Source of the DNA: Balaenoptera acutorostrata
Taxonomy: Eukaryota; Chordata; Mammalia; Artiodactyla; Balaenopteridae
Assembly: GCF_949987535.1 (NCBI RefSeq)
Contig: NC_080073.1
Coordinates: forward strand, 25,974,116 to 26,038,115
Direction: 5' to 3'
Length of the DNA: 64,000 nucleotides
A program made the translations under genes and the position numbers. The notes under the pieces were generated by a model. That model searched no databases. It was not told where the DNA came from and worked only from the letters and a program-made list of their open reading frames with translations. This document shows, piece after piece, positions 45,175 through 55,612 of the stretch. Numbering within the stretch: position 1 is the first letter of the stretch; each line of letters begins with the position of its first letter.

Positions 45175-45880
45175 TCCAGATGGGCAAATGATATGAACAG
45201 AAAGTGCACAGAAGCTGAATGCATGTGGCGAATGGAGATTTTAGAAGTTCAGCTCATCTGCAATAAGCAGTAGAAATTAAAACAAAAATGAGTTAGCATT
45301 TTACCAATTGAGTAACAAAGCCTTTTTATGAGATTCCAATTCTTAATGTTGAAGGGTGCTGGGTGATAGGCACTTTCATATACTGCTCTTGGGAATACAC
45401 TTTGGTTCAAAATCTCTGGCAAGATATTATGAAAAGCCTGAAAAATATTCATGCCCTTTGACTCAGTGAAATTCCAGGAGTTTTTACTAAGGAAATAATA
45501 ATTTTTTTTAAAAAACAAAAGAAGAAAGTGTATCACTTGGGTATTTATAACAATGTTTATTTTCATAAATGCAAATTGGAAATAAATATCTAGTAGTAAG
45601 GTTATGGAACATTCTAGCAATGGGCTGGAATATTACTCTGTTGAAATAGTATCCTTTAAAACTGATGTTTACTAAGATTTTTATGATATGGGAAATGCTT
45701 ATGATATATTGATAAGTAAAAGTTGTGTGTTTAGTTTGCTTCTCGTTTTTTCAAATAATACATACATGTAAGAAAAAAAGACAAAGGATTTATATCAAAA
45801 TGTTAATGATTATTATGTCTGGGTAGTGGAATTTTCTTTACCTTTTTTAAAAAAAAACTTCTGTGTATACTTAGCCTGTT
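45175..45880 (+). mobile_element. L1M ORF2 C-terminal region, sense
   Basis: In order: cagatgggcaaatgatatgaacag, attaaaacaaaaatgagttagc, cactttcatatactgctc, ttgactcagtgaaattccagg, gcaaattggaaataaatatc and atgggctggaatattactc. This is a strongly decayed ancient L1 on the plus strand. Confidence 0.75.
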
Positions 45881-46555
45881 TAATTCTGCTCTGTTCAGCA
45901 TTTATTTAACCAATTAATATTAAGTGCCAATTATATAGCAGCACTGACTTACTACAGTTGTATTTGTCTTAGAAGTATTTTTATTTGTACATATACATCA
46001 GTTGATGACAGTATCGAGAGCTGCTTTCTCCGGGCTGTCAGTGGAGTGTGAGTTTCTACCAATGAGGACGAATGAGCCCAGCTGTGCTTCCCACAATTTG
46101 AACTTGCTGACCAGAAGGAGAAAGATGGAGAAATCCTCCTCCTCCTCCTGTCATTATTTCATGGTCTCATGAACACTATGGGCTCACGATACCTTGCAAA
46201 GGACTATATGAAATGGTGCTAGAGATGCCATGAACATGCCAAGGGAAATCTACAAACAATGGATATTAAAAATGCAGGAGCTACACAGACTGACTTTTTT
46301 ATTTTGGGAGTGGGATGTATTTTTAAAATAAGGAAAGAAGGGAGGGAAAGTTGTCCCAGTGAACTCTTTGTGTCACACCTTCGTTTCAGGTGATTGTCTT
46401 GAACATGCCGGACAAGTGTGGTTTTGAAACCGAGAGTTAGGTGGGTCCGTGATTTTAGTTCTCAGTGCAGACTGTAGATGTCACCTCGGTGGTACCTGGT
46501 AGTACGGAGGGGAAGTTGTTGTGTCAGATCAAAACAGCTTGTTGCTGTGAAATGT
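45881..46555. other. Unique sequence, no gene seen
   Basis: A short (CCT)n run lies near 46136-46148. Nothing else was recognised. Confidence 0.45.
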
Positions 46556-46559
46556 TCAT

Positions 46560-46645
46560 CCGGCCTGTGGGTCTTGCTCTAACCTTGGATGACCCTCAAC
46601 TGCTCGGGCCTCACTCAGTTTCCTCATCCATAAGTTAGGGGTTTG
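46560..46645 (+). mobile_element. MIR-like fragment
   Basis: The run taaccttggatgaccctcaac, gcctcactcagtttcctcatccataag resembles the MIR core. Confidence 0.5.
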
Positions 46646-46663
46646 AAGAATCATCTCCAGTGA

Positions 46664-47398
46664 TCAGATTTGTGGTTCCCAGTGGCGGGGGTTAGGTGGG
46701 GTGCTAGGAAGGGGGAATGCGACGAAGGGGGTCAAAAGGTGCAAAGCTCCAGTTTTTTTTTTTTAATTTTAATTTAATAGTTTATGCAGATTTTCTAAGT
46801 TTTATTATTATTTTTTAATAAATTTATTTATTTATTTTTGGGTGTGTTGGGTCTTCGTTTCTGTGCGAGGGCTTTCTCTAGTTGCGGCAAGCGGGGGCCA
46901 CTCTTCCTCGTGGTGTGTGGGCCTCTTACTGTCGCGGCCTCTCTTGTTGCGGAGCACAGGCTCCAGACGCGCAGGCTCAGTAGTTGTGGCTCACGGGCCC
47001 ATTTGCTCCGCAGCATGTGGGATCTTCCCAGACCAGGGCTCGAACCCGTGTTCCCTGCATTGGCAGGCAGATTCTGAACCACTGCACCACCAGGGAAGCC
47101 CCAGCTCCAGTTATAAGATAAGTAAGTCCTAGGGATGTAATGCACAGCATGATAAAGATAGTTAACCCTGCTGCATGTCACACATGAAAGTTAAGAGAGT
47201 GAATCGTAAGAGTTCTCATCACAAGGAAAACATTTTTTTCTGCCTCTTTAATTTTGTATCTCTGTGAGATGGTGGATGTTCACCAAACTTATTCTGATCA
47301 TCACCTCATGATATACGTACGTGTATCATTGTGCTGTACACCATAGACTTATACAGTGCTGTATGTCAGTTACACCTCAATAAAACTGGAAGAAAACA
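46664..47398 (+). mobile_element. L1M 3' UTR, sense, split by a SINE
   Basis: Left: ttgtggttcccagtggcggg and ggtgcaaagctccagtt. Right: agctccagttataagataag, taatgcacagcatgataaagatag, ggtggatgttcaccaaactta, tgtgctgtacaccatagac and cacctcaataaaactgg. The SINE at 46755-47102 lies inside. Confidence 0.8.
46755..47102 (-). mobile_element. CHR-2 SINE with composite tail
   Basis: TSD agctccagtt lies at 46745-46754 and 47103-47112. The body runs from gggtgtgttgggtc to gggaagccc with one 24-bp unit. Between the terminal T-run and the TTTA repeats is about 45 nt that includes a non-repetitive segment, tagtttatgcagattttct (about 46778-46798). Confidence 0.93.
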
Positions 47399-47696
47399 AC
47401 AAAAGACAAAGAAACAAAGAAAAGTGGTCTCCGAAGTCCCTTAATTCCATTGATTTTGTGGCCCACTATGAGTTATCTGGAGATCTTCTGAACTTTCTAC
47501 GAGAAGGAACCAATTCCTGTTCTGCTGATATCCCTTGGGTTAGCATGCTTCTCTTGGCCATAGCTAAGGCTTCCATGAGTTGTGCTTGTGTACCTGATCA
47601 CGTCACCTCATGAGGATCTTTTCGGAGATGTAGGAAGAGGTTTTGATAGTTCCATAAATAGTTAGAGGTGAAAATAAGTGTATTGATAAAATAGTC

Positions 47697-47888
47697 TGTC
47701 CTATTATGTGCCCTGCCTTGTCGCACTTAATCCTCATGGTTCCCCTGAGAGGTGCTGATACGGATTATACCCATTTTACAGAGGTCTAGAGAGGCTAAGA
47801 GGTCATGGAAAGTCACCTAGTTGCTAAGTGTCAGGGTCAAGCGTAGAGTCTAGATCTAGCTGACTTGAAGATTTGTGCTCTTAACTCT
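47697..47888 (-). mobile_element. MIR SINE, near full length
   Basis: The run tgtgccctgccttgtcgcac, taatcctcatggttcccctg, acccattttacagaggtc, agtcacctagttgctaagtg and gtgctcttaac is the complement of MIR. Confidence 0.8.
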
Positions 47889-48971
47889 CATGCGTGTTCT
47901 TTCAATTCTTTTACTACCAGAATCCGTGAAATTCACAAAACATCCCAAGCCTCAAGTAACCCAAATGGTGGCCATGAGCAGCATTGCCTTGATGTGTTTG
48001 TGGGCCTCGATAGGTTTTCTTTAAGAATGGGATCAGTTGCTAATGTTCACAAATTGGCGGTTTTGCTTTGGGCTTACAGCATTGCAAGGCTGGTTGTCAC
48101 TCAGTAAGCGAGGCCCCCTTCAGGTGGGGCGTTGCTGTGTGGTTCGTTCCTTGTCCCGTCTGACCTGCCTCCCTTCCTTACATTAGCTCTCTGGCTGAGA
48201 GAAAAATTCAACCTTTTGGATAATGCACAAACGGGACAGCCAGTTCCTGAATGATTATAGTTCAGCCACAGCAATGATAGAATTCAAAGAGCCACAGATG
48301 TAAATGCCTCCCCCTTTAGAAGTTACTTTAGAAGTAACTGAATGCCATGTCTGAAAACAAAAATGTGCAAAAACAATGAGATGTTTCCCGTATGACCACA
48401 TGAGATCATTAGATGTCTATAAGGTTTTGGGTGTTGGTCCTAATAACGAATCATCAGCCATTCTTTGTTATGATAGATGGAGGCATGTACCACCCAGGTG
48501 CAGGTCTGTGGTGGGTTTCTCTCTGCTCCTTGTTCTTCGTTTGTCCAATATTTGGTTCATGCAGAGCTCCCCAAAATTCCATCACAATAAATAGTGAATT
48601 TGTTATATATTTCTTTGGATATGCCAATGTCCTTTCATTGTAAAAGTTAGGGCATTGTTGTTTTAAAACAAAATTACTCCAAATGCATTTGAGTTCTATT
48701 TCATTGATTTTGTTTATGAAATGATGGTATTCCAAGTCTTATCTGTTTGGGTCAGTTAACTACCTTTACCTCCAGGAAGGAGCCTATCTTCCTCAGTGTC
48801 TGGTAGGCATAGCTTAGATAACCTTTGTCATGATTTCTAACATATTGGGGTCATGGTCCCCTCATTTTGGTCAATGGAATAGTTACCTATCTGGGTAAAT
48901 AGCTATTGGTAGGTGACTTTCGCGTTAGTACATCTGTCTGGTGTTTGCAGAAAGAAGGCGAGTCTAGAGAT
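47889..48971. other. Unique sequence, no gene supported
   Basis: Overlapping 70-90-codon frames at 48376-48735 on both strands show no domain. No repeat was recognised. Confidence 0.4.
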
Positions 48972-49155
48972 TTGAGTATAAATTCTGAAGTTAGACCATC
49001 TGGGGTCACATGCCAGTTCTGTATATTAGCTATGTGACCTTAGCAAACTTAACTCTCTGGGTCTCAGCTTCTACATCTGTAATATGGGGGAAATAATTTA
49101 TGTCTCAAGAGATTGTTATGAGGATACAGTAAGTTACTGTTGTAGACTCTATTAT
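48972..49155 (+). mobile_element. MIR SINE
   Basis: The run agttagaccatctggggtcac, agctatgtgaccttagc, gtctcagcttctacatctg, tatgggggaaataattta and gagattgttatgaggatac follows MIR. Confidence 0.82.
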
Positions 49156-49784
49156 TTTCACAAGTATTTGCCTCCCCTACACCCCCAGAGGAATTTATAT
49201 ATCTGTCCTGTTGATCTCCAGCATGACCATTTAATGTGCTTCAGCTAGTGGATTTTGAGTTAAAGGACATGTGTCACTTTCCAGCCTGGTTTGCCATGTT
49301 TTCCTTACCCTTTGCCATAATACTGGCAATGCTCCTGATAAAAGCTTCTCCATCAGCCTGCATTCAGGAATGGAAACTATGGGGCAGAGCCACAGCCAGT
49401 GACCATGCACCACGAGGGGATACTCAACCTGTGGGATCATAAGCAGTGAGCTCCTGGGATCATTTATTGTCATGGCATGACCTCTCCTAACCTTACTAAT
49501 ATGTGGATTAAATCTTTAGCCCTTAGCTTGGCACCTGGCACATGGTAAGTGTTCAGCCAGCATTAGCCTGTGGAATTATGTCTCCTCAGCTCGTATTTTT
49601 TCGGTTGTTGGCCCCAATATCTGGCTAATTTTTTAAACTCTCTTCAGTCATTTGCTATCACTCCATTAAGACATGAAAGTATCACTGGCATTGGCCAATT
49701 TGTTCCATAGTTCAAGAAAGAACAACAAAAGAATTATAAAGAAAGATGCATTTAGGAACAAAAACAGATATATCAGTATTCTTG
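49156..49784. other. Unassigned sequence with a MIR-like tail
   Basis: At 49516-49570 the run agcttggcacctggcacatgg, taagtgttcagccagc resembles a MIR 3' end. The part at 49200-49440 may be an old repeat that I cannot name. Confidence 0.4.
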
Positions 49785-50055
49785 GTCAGGGGTCAGAACC
49801 AATGATTTAAGGACCAAATCTGGCCCAGTACCTCTTTTTGTAACATCTGTAAGCTAAGAATGGTTTTTATGTTTGTTAATGGCTAGAAAAAATAAAAACA
49901 AGGATAATATTTTGTGGCACCTGAAAATTATGTCAAATTTCAGTACCCATAAAGTTTTGTTCCAGCAGAGCCACACCCATTTATTTAAGTGTTATCTGTG
50001 GCTGCTTGGCCAGGTTGCCTTATTACTACTTGGTCTCGGTGTTCTAATCTGTGCA
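49785..50055 (+). mobile_element. hAT-Charlie-type MITE, copy 1
   Basis: It starts near caggggtcagaacc and includes ggaccaaatctggcccag, cataaagttttgttccagcag, agccacacccatttattt and tatctgtggctgcttg. The same family recurs at 61207-61440. Confidence 0.62.
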
Positions 50056-50122
50056 GATCAGAGGATTATTTTAAATCCCTAAAGAAACTCTATGTATGAC
50101 AATATGTTAAAAAGAATAAGAG

Positions 50123-50480
50123 GGCTTCCCTGGTGGCGCAGTGGTTGAGAGTCTGCCTGCTAATGCAGGGGACACGGGTTCGAGCCCTGGTCTGGGAAGA
50201 TCCCACATGCCGCGGAGCAGCTGGGCCCGTGAGCCACAACTACTGAGCCTGCACGTCTGGAGCCTGTGCCCCGCAACGGGAGGGGCCGCGATAGTGAAAG
50301 GCCCGCGCACCGCGATGAAGAGCGGTCCCTGCACCGCGATGAAGAGCGGTCCCCGCACCGCGATGAAGAGTGGCCCCCACTTGCCGTAGCCGGAGAAAGC
50401 CCTCGCACGAACCGAAGACCCAACACAGCCAAAAATAAATAAATAAATAAATAAAGTAGCTATAAAAAAAAAAAAAAAAA
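50123..50480 (+). mobile_element. CHR-2 SINE, sense, three 24-bp units
   Basis: The head ggcttccctggtggcgcagt carries the tRNA-Glu-derived A-box region, and the B box ggttcgagccc is at 50177-50187. The TSD (A-run plus gaataagag) ends at 50122 on the left and 50490 on the right. The tail is AAAT repeats, gtagcta (50456-50462), then a long A-run. Three tandem 24-bp units lie at 50307-50378. Confidence 0.95.
50307..50378 (+). repeat. Three 24-bp tandem units inside a CHR-2 SINE
   Basis: The unit starts gcaccgcgatgaagag and ends cggtccc(t/c) in the first two copies, tggccccc in the third. The CHR-2 at 7981-8343 has two units. The other four CHR-2 copies have one. Confidence 0.9.
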
Positions 50481-50490
50481 AGAATAAGAG

Positions 50491-51667
50491 TCTGTGATGT
50501 GCTCTTAAATGGGGAAAGCCTACATTACAGAAGGTGTCATTTCAACCATTTGTTTGTTTTAATGTGTTCCTGGAAAAATTACTAGAAATAAATATAAACT
50601 GAAATATTAAGAGGGGTGATCCTGGCGGTGGGATTATGCATGATTTTTATGTTATATGAATCTGTGTCTTTGGGTATTTTCTTTTTGAGTTTTAGGCATT
50701 GAGCATATAATTAGAGTAGTTATTTCAAAACAATAAAGTAATAAGAATACAGTATAAGATAGAGGGAGCAATAACCCATTGAACAATGTTTGGGGCCTCT
50801 CGAGCCCTCATCCTGTGTTGTGCTGAAAAGACAGAAAAGGTTGTGTGCCAGAGAATGTCTCCTTCAAACCCCATTCCACTGTTTTATGTGCCATCTGGAA
50901 ACAGGAATACCCTGTTCTTTCCATACTTTTTCAGTCTTGGCATCTGAGCCTGGCATCAGCTATGTGCTTTGGAAATTGTACTTAGAATTTGTGAGTTTCC
51001 TAGAACCCCACGGAATTCGCAGATGCTCTATGACCTGTGTACTCAGCAGTGGCTGGAAGACACACCAGTTCCAACTTGTGAAAGTGCCCCAAGGCCAGTT
51101 CTGCTTTTTAAGAGTGTCCTTCTAGGATTCCGGGCCAGGACTGCCAAGTCCCTATGACCTTGGCTTTAAAGATGTTCATCCATAGAGGTGTCACCGGGAA
51201 AGCTGAAGAGGGGTGGTGGTGTGGGCTTTCCTGTGGGGAGCAGAATTCCCCACTGGTGGAAACACCTGGACTTGGGAGAAGGGGTGCAGGTTATCCAAGC
51301 CATCTCCCTCGGCCACGGGCTAAGCGCTCCCACACAGGCAGCCTCCTCAGTCTCCCAGGAGCCACCGTTTGTATGAGCGATGTTATTCTGGAGCCTCCAA
51401 GATGGATGTGCCTTTGTTCTCCAGGGGCCAGGCAGACCAAATGCTCTCCAGAAGGCATCTCAGCAGGTGTCCTTGGATGCATGTGCTTTATTTAGGCTTC
51501 CTCAAGCTATAGCACTTGGTGGACAGCCTAGATAGAAAATGCGGCAGCCAAAAAAAAAAAAAAAAACAAATTCGAGAACGGTGTATGTTGCTCAAGTCCA
51601 TTAGGGGGAAACTGATTCACCGTTGTGCATCCTCAGGTCCCACTGTGCTTTTGTTCCCAGGTTAAAA
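50491..51667. other. Mostly unique; possible L1M trace at the start
   Basis: At 50600-50720 gtgggattatgcatgatttttatg resembles an L1M 3' region. Frames at 50790-51495 on both strands show no domain. An A18 run lies near 51550. Confidence 0.4.
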
Positions 51668-51935
51668 GACAGGCAGAGGCGATATGGCTCAAGGGTTAAA
51701 CACTCAGATTAGAGTCAAATGCACCTGCATTCAAGTCCAGGTGCTGCTGTAGACTGGCTGAGTCCCCTTGGGCCTGGGCCTTAATCTTGGTAAATTTTGC
51801 TTTCCCCGTTGGTAAAAGGAAGATATAAAAAAGCACCTACTTCGTGGCATTAGAAACAATAACTGAGGTGTCGTGATGTGAGGCATCGCGTGGTACTCGG
51901 AGCACAGTAAGTGCTCAAGGAGTTCATTTGTTTAT
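51668..51935 (+). mobile_element. MIR SINE, near full length
   Basis: The run gatatggctcaagggttaaacactc, attcaagtccaggtgctgctg, gctgagtccccttgggc, cgttggtaaaaggaagat and gagcacagtaagtgctcaagg follows MIR. Confidence 0.82.
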
Positions 51936-52184
51936 TTAGACATTTGTTGGCACATTTAGCCCTTGGAGGAGGTGCAAAGGGCCTGTTGTATCTGTGATCC
52001 ATCTGAGGGTTTTTTGCTTTCTAAGTTTAAGAACCTGTAATACCCAAAGTTGAATTTGGGAACAATTTACGTCTTTTTAAATTTCTGTTTATTCGTAAAA
52101 TCTTTCTCAAATTCAAAACTTCCTGCCCTTCTCTTCTTTCACCAAGGGAATAAGAATAATACCAGTAATCATCACAATAATGAC

Positions 52185-52398
52185 AACAAATACTCAACAC
52201 CAGGCATTGTACTAAGCATTTTACTCCTTTAATCCTCACAATAAACCCTACGAAGTTCGATCTTTTATCATCCCCATTTTTCAGACTAGGAAAATGAGGC
52301 ACAAGGAGTTTAAAGTAAGTTGCTCAAGGTTATGCAATTAATAAATGGTGGAGCTGGGATTCAGTTGCAGACCATCTGGTTCTGGACCGCTGGCTCTT
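52185..52398 (-). mobile_element. MIR SINE with SINE inserted at its end
   Basis: The run caccaggcattgtactaagc, tactcctttaatcctcacaat, tttttcagactaggaaaatgagg, cacaaggagtttaaagtaag and gagctgggattcagttgc is the complement of MIR. A CHR-2 SINE inserted at 52399. Confidence 0.85.
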
Positions 52399-52721
52399 TT
52401 TTTTTTTACACTTTTTTTTTTTTTTAAAGAAATTCACGTTCTTTTATTTATTTATTTATGACTGTGTTGAGTCTTCGTTTCTGTGCGAGGGCTTATCTCC
52501 AGTTGCGGCGAGTGGGGACCACTCTTCATCGCGGTGCGCGGGCCTCTCACTGTCGCGGCCTCTCTTGTTGCGGAGCACAGGCTCCAGACGCGCAGGCTCA
52601 GCAATCGTGGCTCACGGGCCCAGTTGCTCCGCGGCATGTGGGATCTTCCCAGACCCGGGCTCGAACCCGTGTCCCCTGCACTGGCAGGCAGACTCTCAAC
52701 CACTGCGCCACCAGGGAAGCC
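52399..52721 (-). mobile_element. CHR-2 SINE with composite tail shared with the 23-kb copy
   Basis: The TSD is 17 bp with one mismatch: ctggaccgctggctctt (52382-52398) and ctggactgctggctctt (52722-52738). The tail has two T-runs split by acac, then aaagaaattcacgttc (52426-52441), identical to the block in the SINE at 23164-23493. The body has one 24-bp unit. Confidence 0.95.
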
Positions 52722-52738
52722 CTGGACTGCTGGCTCTT

Positions 52739-53116
52739 AATGGCCACCGGGTGAAGAATTTCCCAGGTAGCAACACTTGACATTTTCATAATTGAATCTA
52801 GCCTGTTCCTTTAAGAACTAGACAGTAACAGTTGAGCACGTTCAAAGCAAGGTTTCACTCTGGCCTTGGAAGGAAATGAATCATACTTATTCTTTGAACA
52901 GTTTTGAAAAGAACTTTCACTGGATCTATGAAATGTCAAACAAACTGAATCAGATTTTTTCTTTTGTAGGAAGGTAAGCTCTCTCTGGGTAGCTCAAGAT
53001 GATAATCAAACGAGTTATTAAGTTGAGAAGTATAAACATTTTTCTGCACCTGAATCTTTGTGCCTTCATTTTTCAGTCTGTCAGGAGTGAAGGATTTCAC
53101 TGGAGAATTCTCCAAG
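52739..53116. other. Unique sequence, no gene seen
   Basis: No repeat or coding frame was recognised. Confidence 0.5.
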
Positions 53117-53345
53117 GCTGAGTTTCTCAACCTTAGCCCTGTTGACATTTTGGGTCAGAAAGTTCTTTGCTGTGGAGCCTGTCCTGTGCATTGTGGGATG
53201 TTTAGCAGGTTTATAGATGACCCTCTAGAAGCCAGCAGCAACCCCCCCTCTTCCCAGTAGCATGACCAAAAATGTCTCCAGACATCCCTTTTCCTAATGT
53301 CCCTGGGGAGCAAAATTGCCCCCTGGTGGAGAACTGCGGCTCTAA
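53117..53345 (-). mobile_element. MER5A-type hAT MITE
   Basis: Starting gctgagtttctcaaccttag, with gttgacattttgggtcag, cctgtcctgtgcattgtggg, aaaaatgtctccagacatc and ctggtggagaactgcgg, it follows the complement of MER5A (Charlie group, hAT). Confidence 0.85.
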
Positions 53346-54424
53346 ATTCCCACTAGATCTGTCTTGGAATTTGAGTTCTGTCACTTGCTCAGTAGCTTAT
53401 TGTGACTATGTCTTAAAAACGTTCTCACCTTTGATTCTCTCGTCTGTTTGCAGAAGGGCATGTTGATCCCTTCCTGTAGGATGACTGGGACTCTGAAATG
53501 AGAAAACCTAATTAAATTGTAGTGGATGGTTAATATATATGCCTTTTTTGGGGACTGTTCTCTTCTTCCCAAGCTCCAAAATTCAACAATTCTAATCATA
53601 ATTATAGTTCTTAGTTTCCCTCCAGATGCTAACATATGTATGTGATAAATCAATTTATATTTCTCTGGAAGACAACTCTTGGGAATGAAAGTTGAGAGTA
53701 ATTATTTTCCTTTTCCTTTTTTTCTTTTTTTTGCTGAGTTTATGTACTCTAACTAACCCAGAAAAGTTTTTTTAAAAATTTTATTCCATGTGAGGGATTG
53801 TTCAAAGAAGATCAAGGCCAACTCTTTTGAATATCCACTAACAGTTGAAAAGGAAATGAGTTTAAATAACAGCTCTTGGGATTTAAGTTAGATATGACAG
53901 GGAACTGTCAGACAAAGGTATCGGACAGAGGTTCATTGCCGGAGCAGGTGATAGAACTGCCTCTCTTGGAGACTGTTGAAACCTAGAAAGCCACTGATCT
54001 GGAACCGTCTGAAGTATGACTTCTAAATTTGGGAAACAGTCTTCACCTTGCAAGTTTACCCTTGTGTATGCTGCAAGCTCCACTTCTTTTCTGAGCTTCT
54101 AAGAGAGATTCTGGAACAATTGGCCGAGTGTTTCATCTTTCTTCCCCGCGGTTCTGGCCCCTTCCTTCCCACCACCCCCCCCCCCCCCCTCACCACGCAG
54201 CTAAAAGAACTCGAGAAGCAGTTGGCTGAATTTTAGCACTTAAGACCTTGATGAAGGCAAAAAACAAAAACAAGGAATAATTAGTCCCAGTTTGTCAGCA
54301 ATTAAGTGTACTTCGAATATAACTTTTTGCTGCTGGAAACTTGGGCAGACAGCATGCCGTGGTTCTATGGTTCTTCAGCAGCCAGAGCGTGCCCAAGTTA
54401 CTATACTGACTGAGTGATCCCTGC
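53346..54424. other. Unique sequence with a C15 run
   Basis: C15 lies at 54175-54189. Frames at 53381-54236 show no domain. A poly-T/TTTTC region lies near 53705-53735. Confidence 0.45.
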
Positions 54425-54500
54425 AGCTTCTGAAAAAGACGAATGCTTGGGCCCCACCTCTGGGTTCTAATTCAGGAAGTTTGGGGGGTGCCAGACAACT
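54425..54500 (+). mobile_element. MER3/MER20-like fragment
   Basis: The run gaatgcttgggccccacctc, tgggttctaattcaggaag resembles the central part of a Charlie-group MITE. Ends are missing. Confidence 0.4.
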
Positions 54501-54564
54501 GTGTTAAACACACATACACACCATTCTCATCACGATCTTAATTCTTCAAAGCATGAACCTTGGA

Positions 54565-54740
54565 TCTTGGGCGTTTCATTATCTGTGTTTCTTCTCATGT
54601 GTAAAGTGGGGTTAATAATAGTGCCGACCACGCAGAGTTGTTGAGAGGATGGCGTAGATAATTCAAACCAAGAGCTCAGCACAGAGCCCAGCAGAGACGA
54701 GGCCTCAGTTTCCGTTAGCTGACGTCGTTGCCACTGTGAT
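54565..54740 (+). mobile_element. MIR SINE 3' half
   Basis: The run cttctcatgtgtaaagtgggg, ttaataatagtgccgaccac, gttgttgagaggatgg and gagctcagcacagagccc follows MIR. Confidence 0.7.
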
Positions 54741-54789
54741 CGTCGTCGTCATCACCGCTTCTGCCCTGGAAACCTTGGGCCGGTTTTGA

Positions 54790-55612
54790 TTCCTCCCTTT
54801 GTGAATTTCCTTCCTAATTATCTACTTGCCAAATCCTGATAAGTCCGGATCCTCTTAAGGCTGTTTGCAACCTTCCCCTCCCCACTTTCTTCTATTTTTC
54901 TCCTCTAGTTCATGCCTTGCCAACAAGCAGACTCTTCACTGACCTTCCTGCTTCCTGCCTTCCTGTCTGTTCACTAAGGTGCAGCCAGAGTGATCTTTCA
55001 AATGTACATGGGGTATCCTTCCCTGGATTCAAACCCTTCATCGCATTTAGAATAAAACCAACTTCTCCCCTCGCTTTACACGGCCTGCCTGGTCTGATCC
55101 ACCAGGCATCGCCTTATGCCACTTCCTGCCTTGTCTATGGTGTTTGAGCCACCGTGATCTCTGACCGCATTTGGCTGTACTTCGGTTGTACAGCCAAAGC
55201 TGAGTTCTTTTCTACCTCAGGACCTTTGCACAGGCTCCTTCTGAAGCTCCTGACGACTCTCCACATAGCTACCTCCTTCTTACTTCACGTCTCAGCCATC
55301 ATCACCTCTTTAGGTAGGTTTTACCTGACCACACCCATTCAACATCTGTACTTACTCCCCATTATTTTAATCTCAGCCTCCTGTCCGTTCTCTTCCTAGC
55401 ATGAGACAGTCTGTCATTTTGTTTATTGGTTTACTTGTGTTTTCTCACATCCTTTCACTATAATGTAAGAACCATAGGGGAAGCAACTGTGTTTCTTTTA
55501 TTCACCAACCTGTCTCTAGAACCTAGTTCAGTGCTTACCACATAGATGGTGCTCAGGAAATACTGGTGGGATGAGAGAATGAATGAATGGTGAGTGAATG
55601 GGTGAATGACTT
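54790..55612 (+). mobile_element. L2 LINE, long 3' segment
   Basis: Markers in order: gtgcagccagagtgatctttc, ttcaaacccttcatcgc, ctggtctgatccaccagg, ctcaggacctttgcacagg, tgtcattttgtttattgg, ttcagtgcttaccacatag and the terminal gaatgaatgaatgg. This covers the ORF C-terminus and 3' UTR of L2. Frames are broken. Confidence 0.85.

Noticed and set aside
50123..50200. tRNA gene-like A and B boxes
   Set aside because: These are the tRNA-Glu-derived Pol III promoter of a CHR SINE. The tRNA fold and 3' end are not preserved and the SINE body follows.
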